Notes under the pieces: model-generated | Told to the model about the DNA's origin: nothing | Databases searched by the model: none | Seen by the model: the letters and a program-made list of their open reading frames with translations, nothing else | Program-made: the position numbers and the translations under genes | In this document: positions 16,906-24,026 of the stretch, piece by piece | Layout: each line of letters opens with the position of its first letter | How positions within the stretch are numbered: the stretch's first letter is position 1 | Origin: an uncultured Slackia sp. | GTDB taxonomy: Bacteria; Actinomycetota; Coriobacteriia; Coriobacteriales; Eggerthellaceae | Length of the DNA: 44,064 nucleotides | Reading direction: 5' to 3' | Assembly: GCA_934661005.1 (NCBI GenBank) | Contig: CAKUIK010000019.1 | Location: 1-44,064, forward strand

Positions 16906-17160
16906 ATGGACGCAGAATTCCAGGCAGAGGTCGTCGGCATCCTCAAGGAAAAGGCCGTAGAGATTTTCGGAGCCGACCCGGCGACGCTTTCCGCCGACAC
17001 CCGCTTTATCGAGGATCTGCATTGCAAGTCGGTCAACATCGTGCAGTTCGCTTCCGCGCTTGAAGACGAGTACGAGGTCGAGGTTCCCTTCATGGAGCTC
17101 AACAAGAAGAAGACCTTCGGCGAGGCCGCTGCTCTGGTCGACGAGAAGCTTTCCATGTAA
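16906..17160 (+). CDS. Stand-alone acyl carrier protein with atypical serine motif
   Basis: The 84-residue acidic protein has the four-helix ACP pattern: FIEDLHCKSVNIVQFASALE (residues 34-53) and VEVPFMELNKKKTFGEA. The phosphopantetheine serine is Ser42. The usual DSLD around it is replaced by CKSVN, which departs from fatty-acid ACPs. No fatty acid synthesis genes are near. It sits between a transporter and a phosphotransacylase/acyl-kinase pair, so it may carry an acyl group in a catabolic route instead of lipid synthesis. AAAGGAAACACA precedes the start. It could also be a carrier for a small ligase elsewhere. Confidence 0.85.
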   Translation: MDAEFQAEVVGILKEKAVEIFGADPATLSADTRFIEDLHCKSVNIVQFASALEDEYEVEVPFMELNKKKTFGEAAALVDEKLSM

Positions 17161-17167
17161 CGCGCTG

Positions 17168-17262
17168 CCATTCCGAGACCCCTCGGAATGGAGCCGAGGG
17201 TGCGGCGACGCTGACAGATGGGGTGCATGGTGATTTCCACGCCGCATCCCCGGCTCCATTCC
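17168..17262 (+). promoter_or_regulatory. Mutually exclusive hairpins in the ACP-pta spacer
   Basis: A perfect 10-bp stem forms from CCATTCCGAG (17168-17177) and CTCGGAATGG (17182-17191) with an ACCC loop. The right arm of this stem is also the beginning of a 23-nt arm (17185-17207, GGAATGGAGCC at its start) that pairs with 17240-17262 (GGCTCCATTCC at its end), with one wobble and one mismatch. Only one structure can form at a time. The layout is like an attenuator or another RNA switch ahead of pta. No U-run follows the long stem, so control could be over translation or mRNA processing. Confidence 0.5.
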
Positions 17263-17305
17263 ATAGGAATTGTTTCTGAGCTGGTTTTAAAGGAGAGGAT
17301 TACGT

Positions 17306-18304
17306 ATGGCGACTTTGATTGAAAAACTCATCGAGGACGCGAAGGGCGCCCCCAAGCGCGTGGCGATGCCCGAATGCGAGGCGGCCAACACGCTGCTCGC
17401 CGCCCGGCAAGTGGCCGACGACGGCATCGGCACGCCTGTTCTCGTGAGCCCGCGCGAAGTCATCGAGGCGACCGCCGCCGAGGCCGGCGTCTCGCTCGAT
17501 GGCATGGAAATCGTCGACAGCACCGACGAGGCTGCCGCCGACGCGCTCGCCGAGCGCTATATGGCGACCGGCGCGCCTCGCCTGATTTCTGCCAAGGGCG
17601 CCCGCCGCAAGATCAAGAACCCGATGTACTACGCCATGATGATGGAGGAGCTCGGCGACGTGGACTGCACGTTCTGCGGCCACACCAACACCACGGGCGA
17701 CGTGCTCATGTGCGCGCAGACCATCATCGGCCTGCAGGAGGGCGTCGACGTGCCGAGTATCCTCGCGCTGGTCGAGACGCCGGGCTTCGAGGGCCCCGAG
17801 GGAAGCGTGATTTGCTTCACCGACTGTGGATTGAACCCCGAGCCTTCCGCCGAGGAGCTCGCCTCCATCGCCATCGCCGCCGCCGACGGCTCGGCCGCGA
17901 TGATGGGCTGGCAGTCGCGCGTCGGCTTCCTGTCGTTCTCGACGACCGGATCGGGCGCGGGCGAGAGTGTCGACAAGGTGAACGCCGCCGTCGGGCTCGT
18001 GCATGAGCGCCGCCCCGACATTTTGGTCGACGGCGAATTCCAGCTCGATGCCGCCATCGACCCGAAGGTCGCCGCGAAGAAGGTCAAGCGCGAAAGCGAC
18101 GTCGCGGGCAAGGCGAACGTGCTCGTGTTCCCCGACTTGAATTCGGCGAACATCGCCGTGAAGCTCGTCCAGCGCTTCGCGCACGGCGCGGCGTACGGCC
18201 ACAACCTCTCTGGTTTCAAATGCCCCGTGGCCGACTCCTCCCGCGGCGCGACCGTGACCGAGATTGTCGGCGACATCGCGATGCTCGTGCTTTCCGCGCG
18301 CTAG
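17306..18304 (+). CDS. Phosphate acetyl/acyltransferase (Pta/Ptb family)
   Basis: The 332-residue protein has the hallmarks of phosphotransacetylases: FSTTGSGAGESVDKV (about 212-226), RPDILVDGEFQLDAA (about 235-249), FPDLNSANIAVKLVQRF and GPxL-like C-terminal GYGHNLSG-type motif (AAYGHNLSGFKCPVADSSRG). It exchanges the thiol of an acyl thioester for phosphate, giving an acyl phosphate in the cytoplasm. The downstream kinase would turn that into acid plus ATP. Whether it uses acyl-CoA or the acyl-ACP encoded just upstream is an open point. AAAGGAGAGG precedes the ATG. The family assignment is firm; the acyl specificity is not. Confidence 0.88.
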   Translation: MATLIEKLIEDAKGAPKRVAMPECEAANTLLAARQVADDGIGTPVLVSPREVIEATAAEAGVSLDGMEIVDSTDEAAADALAERYMATGAPRLISAKGARRKIKNPMYYAMMMEELGDVDCTFCGHTNTTGDVLMCAQTIIGLQEGVDVPSILALVETPGFEGPEGSVICFTDCGLNPEPSAEELASIAIAAADGSAAMMGWQSRVGFLSFSTTGSGAGESVDKVNAAVGLVHERRPDILVDGEFQLDAAIDPKVAAKKVKRESDVAGKANVLVFPDLNSANIAVKLVQRFAHGAAYGHNLSGFKCPVADSSRGATVTEIVGDIAMLVLSAR

Positions 18305-18313
18305 GACGCATTC

Positions 18314-19267
18314 ATGCAATCGAACTCCAACCAAATGAAAGGCGTCGTTCGCTACATGCGCTCGAGCCTTGCGCGCGCTTTGCGCGGAAGCGAGGTGCGG
18401 GGTCGCGAGATTGCGGCCGATGCGGCGGCGGGGCGCCATGCGCCGTGCTGGCTTCACGAAGCGAAATCGAAGGGGCCGCGTCCGGTGGTGTTCGAGATTC
18501 ACGGCGGCGGGTTCGCGCTCGGCGACGCGCGCAAGGAAGACGCGTTGCGCGAGTGGATTCGCGATTCGTTCGATGTGCATGTGGTTGGGATCGATTATCG
18601 GTTGGCGCCCGAGAATCCCGCGCCAGCCGCTCTTGCCGATGTGGCGGCTTCGATTCGGATGATTGCTTCCGGCTCGCAGTGTGACGTCGACGCGTCGCGC
18701 CTCGTGCTTCTTGGCTATAGCGCCGGCGCATCGCTCGCGCTTGCCGCCGCGCTCGAGCTCGCGTGCGACTCCGAGGTAGGTCTTGCGGGGCTGGCGCTTC
18801 ATTACCCGTTTCTCGATGCGGCGACCGCGCCCGATGGCGCGGCGGTGCGCGACATCGATCTGCCGCTCGACCTTATGCAGGCGTTCAACGAGTGGTATAT
18901 CGCCGACGGAGACGCCCGCGACCCGCGCATTTCGCCCGCATTCGCGACCGATGCGCAAATCGCCTCGCTGCCGTTTGTCGGGTTCTACCCGGTCGAAGGC
19001 GACGAGCTGTTCTCGCAGGCCGAGGCAATGGCGTCGCGAATGAGGGCTCTTGGACGGCCCGTGGGGTGGCATCCCGTTTCCGGGATGTACCACGGCTATG
19101 TCGAAGATGCGGCCAATGTTGCCGCATACGAGGCCATTTCGCTGCCCGAAACCGTGGCCGCCCGTCCCGACGGCTACGTGCAGGCTGCGGCGCGCAATGT
19201 GAAGGCGAGCCTCGAGGAAATTTTGGGCCCCGCGCCCCACGATATCGAATTCAACGGAGGAAGGTGA
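18314..19267 (+). CDS. HSL-family alpha/beta hydrolase (esterase)
   Basis: The 317-residue protein shows the hormone-sensitive-lipase family pattern: HGGGFALGD (63-71) as oxyanion hole, DYRLAPE (94-100), GYSAG with nucleophile Ser136, Asp230 in EGDELF and His260 in MYHGY. All triad residues are present. It should cleave esters of short or medium acids in the cytoplasm. It begins 9 bp after the phosphotransacylase gene and is followed 7 bp later by a small membrane protein gene, so it belongs to the same operon. It would be the second hydrolase of the cluster, possibly acting on the alcohol side or on a different bond than the CocE-like enzyme. Confidence 0.88.
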   Translation: MQSNSNQMKGVVRYMRSSLARALRGSEVRGREIAADAAAGRHAPCWLHEAKSKGPRPVVFEIHGGGFALGDARKEDALREWIRDSFDVHVVGIDYRLAPENPAPAALADVAASIRMIASGSQCDVDASRLVLLGYSAGASLALAAALELACDSEVGLAGLALHYPFLDAATAPDGAAVRDIDLPLDLMQAFNEWYIADGDARDPRISPAFATDAQIASLPFVGFYPVEGDELFSQAEAMASRMRALGRPVGWHPVSGMYHGYVEDAANVAAYEAISLPETVAARPDGYVQAAARNVKASLEEILGPAPHDIEFNGGR

Positions 19268-19274
19268 GACGCGC

Positions 19275-19685
19275 ATGACGAAATGGACCTTGGGCGTGAT
19301 TCTGTGCGATTTGGTTTTAGCCGTGGTCATTAACACGTCGGCCATGTTGCTTTCCGCCGCGCCGATTTCATTTCAGACGTGGTACCCGGGCACGGCGAGC
19401 GCGTTTTTCACGAATGTGCTGCTCCAGCTCGTTTTGCCGGTGCCGGCGGCGGGTCAGTCGGCGACGCGTTTTCTCGCGGGGTCGCGCCTTCGCCCCGTGT
19501 TCTCGGTGTTCGTCGAGAACCTCATTTTCGTGACGTGCATCTCGTTCACCATGGCGGTTGTGCAAACCCCCGCTGGCGGCAGCATCGTCGCGACATGGCT
19601 TTCGACATACGTTTGGCTCGCATCCATCGGATACGTGACTTCGCTCGTTTTATACGCGATCCAAAACAAGAAACAGCATCAATAA
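19275..19685 (+). CDS. Small membrane protein of unknown function
   Basis: The 136-residue protein has about four hydrophobic helices (near residues 5-30, 45-62, 78-98 and 105-130) and a basic C-terminal end (KKQHQ). It resembles DUF2798-like small membrane proteins, but that is a loose match by eye. AACGGAGGAAGG gives it a strong ribosome binding site and it lies 7 bp after the esterase gene. Co-transcription with pta and the acyl kinase suggests a link to import or export of the pathway's substrate or product. Confidence 0.7.
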   Translation: MTKWTLGVILCDLVLAVVINTSAMLLSAAPISFQTWYPGTASAFFTNVLLQLVLPVPAAGQSATRFLAGSRLRPVFSVFVENLIFVTCISFTMAVVQTPAGGSIVATWLSTYVWLASIGYVTSLVLYAIQNKKQHQ

Positions 19686-19712
19686 CATCATTGAAGAGGA
19701 AGGATTATTCTC

Positions 19713-20831
19713 ATGGGCTATAAGATTCTCACGCTCTCCCCGGGTTCCACCTCCACCAAGGTGGCCCTGTTCGACGACACGAAGGAGATTTTCCGCCTGA
19801 ACGTGACGCACCCTGCCGAAGAGCTGGCCAAGTTCGACCAGGCGGCCGACCAGTTCGACTACCGCAAGCAGGTCATCCTCGATGCGCTCGCCGAGCAGGG
19901 CGTAGGCCTCGAGGAAATTGACGCGTACTCGGGCTACTGCGGTTCGATGGGCCCCACGGTGGGCGGCATCTTCGCCATCGACGACGCGGTGTGCGACCAC
20001 GTGATGAACGCCGGCGTGAACCACCCGGCCATCCTGGGCGCGCCGCTCCTGCACGCGCTCGCCCAGGTTCACGGCAAGCCCGCCTACGCTGTGAACCAGC
20101 CCGACACCGACGAGCTCGACGACGTCGCCCGCATCACGGGCTACCCGGGCGTGTATCGCAAGAGCCACGTGCATTGCCTAAACCAGAAGGAATGCGCCAT
20201 TCGCTGTGCTGCCGAGTTGGGCAAGACCTACGAGGAGGGCGCGTTTATCGTGGCGCACGTGGGCGGCGGCCTTTCGGTTGCGTGCCACGATCACGGCCGC
20301 ATGGTCGACACCAACGATGTGCTTGAGGGTTCGGGCCCGTTCGCGCCGAACCGCTCGGGCGACGTGCCCCTGAAACCCGTGGTGAAGCTTGCGTTCTCGG
20401 GCGACCACACCAAGAAGGAGATCGACGGCGTTATTGGCAAGACGGGCGGCCTCGTCGGCCTCGTCGGCACCGACGACGCCCGCCTGATCGATGCGCGCAT
20501 CGAGCAGGGCGACGAATGGGCAAAAATCTGCTACGAGGCCATGGCCTACCAGGTTGCTAAGGCGATTGGCGCGTTCGCGACGGTGCTCAAGGGCAAGGTC
20601 GATGGCATCGTGCTCACGGGCGGCGTGTCCCACGACCCGTTCTTCGTGAACTACGTCACCGAGCGCGTGGAATGGATCGCGCCCATCAAGGTGTACGCGG
20701 GCGACTTCGAAATGGACGCCCTGGCCGCAGGCGCCGTGCGCGCCTTGAACGGCGAGGAGGGCGTCATGACCTACACCGGCGAGCCTTCCTGGAAGGGCTT
20801 CACGATGGAAGGAGCCATTCCTGAGGCGTAG
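19713..20831 (+). CDS. buk: Butyrate-kinase-like acyl kinase
   Basis: The 372-residue protein belongs to the acetate/butyrate kinase family. It has ILTLSPGSTSTKVALFDD at the N terminus, FIVAHVGGGLSVACHDHG (about 178-195), the GSGPFAPNRSGDVP segment and GIVLTGGVSHDP near residue 304. The pattern is that of butyrate kinase, not acetate kinase, and the length is typical. It makes ATP from an acyl phosphate and ADP. With the phosphotransacylase of the same operon it would conserve energy from an acyl thioester. The acyl group may be butyrate, isobutyrate or an aromatic or branched acid. A strong terminator follows. Confidence 0.88.
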   Translation: MGYKILTLSPGSTSTKVALFDDTKEIFRLNVTHPAEELAKFDQAADQFDYRKQVILDALAEQGVGLEEIDAYSGYCGSMGPTVGGIFAIDDAVCDHVMNAGVNHPAILGAPLLHALAQVHGKPAYAVNQPDTDELDDVARITGYPGVYRKSHVHCLNQKECAIRCAAELGKTYEEGAFIVAHVGGGLSVACHDHGRMVDTNDVLEGSGPFAPNRSGDVPLKPVVKLAFSGDHTKKEIDGVIGKTGGLVGLVGTDDARLIDARIEQGDEWAKICYEAMAYQVAKAIGAFATVLKGKVDGIVLTGGVSHDPFFVNYVTERVEWIAPIKVYAGDFEMDALAAGAVRALNGEEGVMTYTGEPSWKGFTMEGAIPEA

Positions 20832-20923
20832 GGGCAGATGACCAACTGTTTGAATGTAGGGCGCATGCGCTTTACAGATAGGTCGTCATCCCCTTGATTT
20901 TTGGCTCTGCCATGGGCGACCTG

Positions 20924-20952
20924 GGCGCCACGCGAATGCGTGGCGCCTTTTT
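20924..20952 (+). terminator. Rho-independent terminator after the acyl kinase gene
   Basis: GGCGCCACGC (20924-20933) pairs perfectly with GCGTGGCGCC (20938-20947) around a GAAT loop, followed by TTTTT. The repeat unit with element copy C begins two bases after the T-run ends (TTAAGAC at 20955). Confidence 0.93.
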
Positions 20953-21027
20953 CATTAAGACTTTAGTCTGGCGCGCGCGTAGCCGCGCCAAGAAAACCGC
21001 CCGCTATGCGTGAAGCGGGGCCGGCCG

Positions 21028-21179
21028 TCGCATAAAAATGCACGAAGTGCGTACCCTATTTCGAAACGCGATGTTAAAGGCTGTTGATGAGTTATCGCGA
21101 CCTGGGATTTTGCTTGAGCACGTGCGTCTTTTAGCTGCCATCGTTGGTAAGGGTACGCACTTCGTGCGTTTTTGTGCGA
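21028..21179 (+). repeat. 152-bp terminal-inverted-repeat element, copy C
   Basis: Ends are 28-bp inverted repeats (21028-21055 and 21152-21179). The larger unit shared with copy B starts at 20955 and includes palindrome AGACTTTAGTCT (20958-20969), a GGCGCG/CGCGCC hairpin and a CCCGC/GCGGG hairpin. It lies directly behind the terminator of the acyl kinase gene. Its right end is joined to a decayed napG 5' fragment. No other gene is seen in 20832-21434. Confidence 0.85.
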
Positions 21180-21300
21180 AGGCATCTGCTTTGGCTGACA
21201 GGCTGGCCGTCGGCGGCGTTGCGTCTTGCTTTGCCGGCGATGCCGAGGGGCTTTTGCGTCCGCCAGGAGCAAAGGATGAAACCGATTTACGCATGCTTCC
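21178..21300 (+). pseudogene. Decayed fragment of the 5' part of napG
   Basis: Translation gives AKASALADRLAVGGVAS followed by CFAGDAEGLLRPPGAKDE, then TDLR. This matches NapG CFAGNGEGLLRPPGAVDE and ADFR, ending just before the first cysteine cluster. The real napG lies 16 kb upstream, so this is a detached copy. It begins at the right end of element copy C, in the same way that the napA fragment begins at copy B. There is no start codon or ribosome binding site of its own, and no cluster cysteine, so it cannot make a working protein. Confidence 0.75.
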
Positions 21301-21434
21301 CCAATCCCGTGCAGGCCCAACCGTGCTTGCCAATACGCATGCGTTCGGCCATACGGCGGTTTCTATCGCCTGCACTGGCCTTCGTGCTGTGGTAATGTTT
21401 GCAAAAATGCTGTTTCCCGACTTTAGGGGGCGCC

Positions 21435-23396
21435 ATGGTGCTGAATCCTGCTCAAGGCATTCGTTTCTTCCAGTTGCTCGATTCCGTTGTCGATTTCGCC
21501 AATGCGCGTTTGGGGCTGAATCTTCGCGTCGGCCGCGACCGCGCGCAGCGCGACCCGGAAAAGCAGAGCGAGGTCATGCGGGCATTATGCGCGCACCCCG
21601 AGGTTCTGCAGGAATACGTCGCGCTGAACCCGTCGGGCTTTTCGGCGTCGCTTCTGAAGGAGGCGGCATCGTGGCGCGAGGCGCTCGATGACCGATTCCC
21701 ATATTATGTTTGCCCGAACGGCGATGTTGAACTGCTTTTCGAGGATCACATCATAGAGCTCACGGGGCTCTCGCGCGAGGTTGATTCTATGCTGAAAAGC
21801 GACATCGGCTTCGTCGAAGTGTGCCTTCTGCCCTTCGCGGGCCGCATCGTGTACGCTTCGGCCATGGCGGAATACGACATGGCGATTGGCGCGGGGCTTG
21901 CGAAGCAATTCGACGCCTGGTTCGCCGACGCGCGAGAGAGCGGGAGCATTATTCGCACGGCCGATGAATACCTTACGGCGGTTCCGCTCCTGAAGGCGCA
22001 GCGCGACAAGCGCGAGGCGCAGCAGCTTATCGAAGACACGGAATACGACCTGAACCCGCCGACCGAATTCCCCGGCGTGCATCGTAGTCCTTTAGCGGAC
22101 ATGCCGTTTGAGGAACGCGACGCGCGCATAGAAGAAGAGGCGTGGCGCATACTGGAAAACTTTGAAAATGGCGCGCTGACCATCGAGAAAACGCTGCGGA
22201 AGTATTGCGCGAAAGGGGAGCGTCGAACCGATTTGGCGAGCCTCGCCGCGGCGGAGAAGAATGTTGACCTCGAGAACTTCCTGCGCGGTATCGGCGCGTC
22301 GCGCTCGAGCGGCTTGAACAAGAAAAAGCTCGTCGCGGGCATTGCCGAGCAACTCGCGAAGTCGCCCGGGGGAATATCCCATGTATTCACGTCGATGGAG
22401 CCCATTGCATTCGCGCGACTGAAGCGGCTCTTCGACGCAGGCGGCGTGCTTGTCGCCCGCATCGCCGATATCGATTCGCTCAAAGAGTTCCCCTTGCCCG
22501 TGCCGCTTTTGTGCTATCTGTTCGACGAGGGCGACAATGTGGCATGCGTCATACCCGATGAGGTTTTCGCCGCGATGAAAACGCTCGACTGGTCCGAGCT
22601 GGCGTGCTACTTCAACAAGGTCACGCGCGCGCGTCAGGTGGCCGATTTGCTTGTTGCGACGCGCGGCCTGCTTACCTTCGACGAGGCGTTTGTGGAATAC
22701 AACCGTATCTATCCCGATGGCTTCTCTAAAAACGCCCTCTCGGGTGCGTTGTCTTTATATATAAAGCAGTTCGAGCCTGGTTTCGAGGTGCTGTACGACG
22801 ACGAGCACGAGGAGTGGTATTACGTCGATACGCGCCTGCTCGATGAACTCGACGAATTGGGCGAGCCTGTGGTGGGCTTCGACGGCATGAATATTGGCAA
22901 GCTCGGGTTTTTGGAAGATTTGCTTGCGGCGAGGGCGGGAAAAGATCCCTGGAAACTTCCCGCCGACATGGTCGAGGTGGGCGATTATCTCGATTGGGCT
23001 TCCGATTTGCCGAGTGCCCGGGCGTTTTCGCAGTTTTTGAACGAGAACGTGCCCGATGGGGAAAATGATTACACCTTTGCCGACGGCCTCATGGAAGAGG
23101 TGCTCATGAACGCTTCGGCGGGCGTCGACCACACCGCGCTCGTCCAATATCTTGCCGATCGAGGGTTGGGCTTCGAAGACCTCCGTCATGCGAACAAGAT
23201 GCTGGGGCTCCTGTTCGCTTTGATTAACGATCTGCCGTGCTGGAGCAATAACGGTTGGCCCCCATCGGCGCTGCACGCCGCGGCGTCCGGCAAGCCGGTG
23301 TTCCGTAATCCCGATGGGTCGTATATGAAGGTTGGCCGCAACGACCCATGCCCTTGCGGTAGCGGCAAAAAGTACAAGAAGTGCTGCGGAAGGTAA
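21435..23396 (+). CDS. SEC-C motif protein of unknown function
   Basis: The 653-residue soluble protein ends in a SEC-C zinc-binding motif, GRNDPCPCGSGKKYKKCCG, like the C terminus of SecA. The rest is helical and acidic and not recognised. A short stretch near residue 275-300 (NVDLENFLRGIGASRSSGLNKKKLVAGIAEQL, split in helices) resembles a SAP-like or DNA/RNA-binding helix pair, but this is only an impression. The start at 21435 follows TTTAGGGGGCG. It stands alone between the repeat element and a gene-free stretch. Similar large SEC-C proteins are common and mostly uncharacterised. Confidence 0.75.
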   Translation: MVLNPAQGIRFFQLLDSVVDFANARLGLNLRVGRDRAQRDPEKQSEVMRALCAHPEVLQEYVALNPSGFSASLLKEAASWREALDDRFPYYVCPNGDVELLFEDHIIELTGLSREVDSMLKSDIGFVEVCLLPFAGRIVYASAMAEYDMAIGAGLAKQFDAWFADARESGSIIRTADEYLTAVPLLKAQRDKREAQQLIEDTEYDLNPPTEFPGVHRSPLADMPFEERDARIEEEAWRILENFENGALTIEKTLRKYCAKGERRTDLASLAAAEKNVDLENFLRGIGASRSSGLNKKKLVAGIAEQLAKSPGGISHVFTSMEPIAFARLKRLFDAGGVLVARIADIDSLKEFPLPVPLLCYLFDEGDNVACVIPDEVFAAMKTLDWSELACYFNKVTRARQVADLLVATRGLLTFDEAFVEYNRIYPDGFSKNALSGALSLYIKQFEPGFEVLYDDEHEEWYYVDTRLLDELDELGEPVVGFDGMNIGKLGFLEDLLAARAGKDPWKLPADMVEVGDYLDWASDLPSARAFSQFLNENVPDGENDYTFADGLMEEVLMNASAGVDHTALVQYLADRGLGFEDLRHANKMLGLLFALINDLPCWSNNGWPPSALHAAASGKPVFRNPDGSYMKVGRNDPCPCGSGKKYKKCCGR

Positions 23397-23409
23397 GCGG
23401 CTTTTCGGT

Positions 23410-23487
23410 GGGCGGGTTGCGTTTGCGCCAGCCGCTTCGTGTCGTCGAGGGCGGGTAGCGTTCGCGGCGGCCGCCGCGTGTCGTCGC
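23410..23487 (+). repeat. Two-copy 39-bp tandem repeat
   Basis: Units 23410-23448 and 23449-23487 both begin GGGCGGGT and end CGTGTCGTCG plus one base, with about 7 differences. It lies just after the SEC-C gene. The rest of 23397-24026 is gene-free. It changes from GC-rich to AT-rich near 23700 and contains the inverted repeat described next. Confidence 0.6.
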
Positions 23488-23924
23488 GGGCGCATGCGCT
23501 CCCGTCGTGTTGACTAATGCTTGGTCTTGTCGTCCACCTTGCGCGGCAGGCGCATGCGATTCCGCTGTGCTGTTGAATTGCGCCGCCTCATCGCCCGGCT
23601 TGCGCAGCGCGCGTTCCACGGGCGCGAGCTTTTCGCCCGATTTGCATGGGTGCGCGTCGGCGCGAGCCCGCCAAAATCGCGCTTTCGGCTGCCACGAAAA
23701 GTGTTCAAATGATGGTATTTCACTAATGCAGCAAAAACGTTACCAAAACAAATGAATTGGGGCGTTTAGTCCCGGCATACGTCAAAATGCTCAGATAAAC
23801 GGTATGTAACACTCAGCAGACGAGGAAAAAACGGCCTCATATACGCAATTTGTTGTAATTTCCCCCCAAATGGGTGAGGGCTTTTTGAGCGGTTTTTCGG
23901 TGAACTGTGCTAAAGTTTTCGGAA

Positions 23925-23987
23925 GTATTTCGTGTACAGATTTACCAAGATGCTTTGGGCATCCCCTCCAACTTGTACACGGAATAC
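23925..23987 (+). promoter_or_regulatory. Leader inverted repeat before the NrfH-like cytochrome gene
   Basis: GTATTTCGTGTACA (23925-23938) pairs with TGTACACGGAATAC (23974-23987) with one mismatch. A small hairpin, GATGC (23949-23953) with GCATC (23959-23963), lies inside. It ends 39 bp before the start codon. A -10-like TAAAGT (23911-23916) stands just upstream, so the structure would lie in the mRNA leader. A role in mRNA stability or in binding a regulator is possible. Confidence 0.4.
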
Positions 23988-24026
23988 GGGGAAGTGAAGG
24001 AAAGAAGAAAAAGAAAGGGGGTATCC

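Noticed and set aside
13236..19345. Very long antisense open frames (for example opposite the hydrolase, transporter and pta/esterase genes)
   Set aside because: They are mirror frames of GC-rich coding sequence, rich in His, Arg and Ala, with no family pattern.
21038..21691. A 217-residue open frame through element copy C into the SEC-C gene region
   Set aside because: It consists of repeat, napG fragment and a shifted frame of the SEC-C gene, so it is not treated as a gene.
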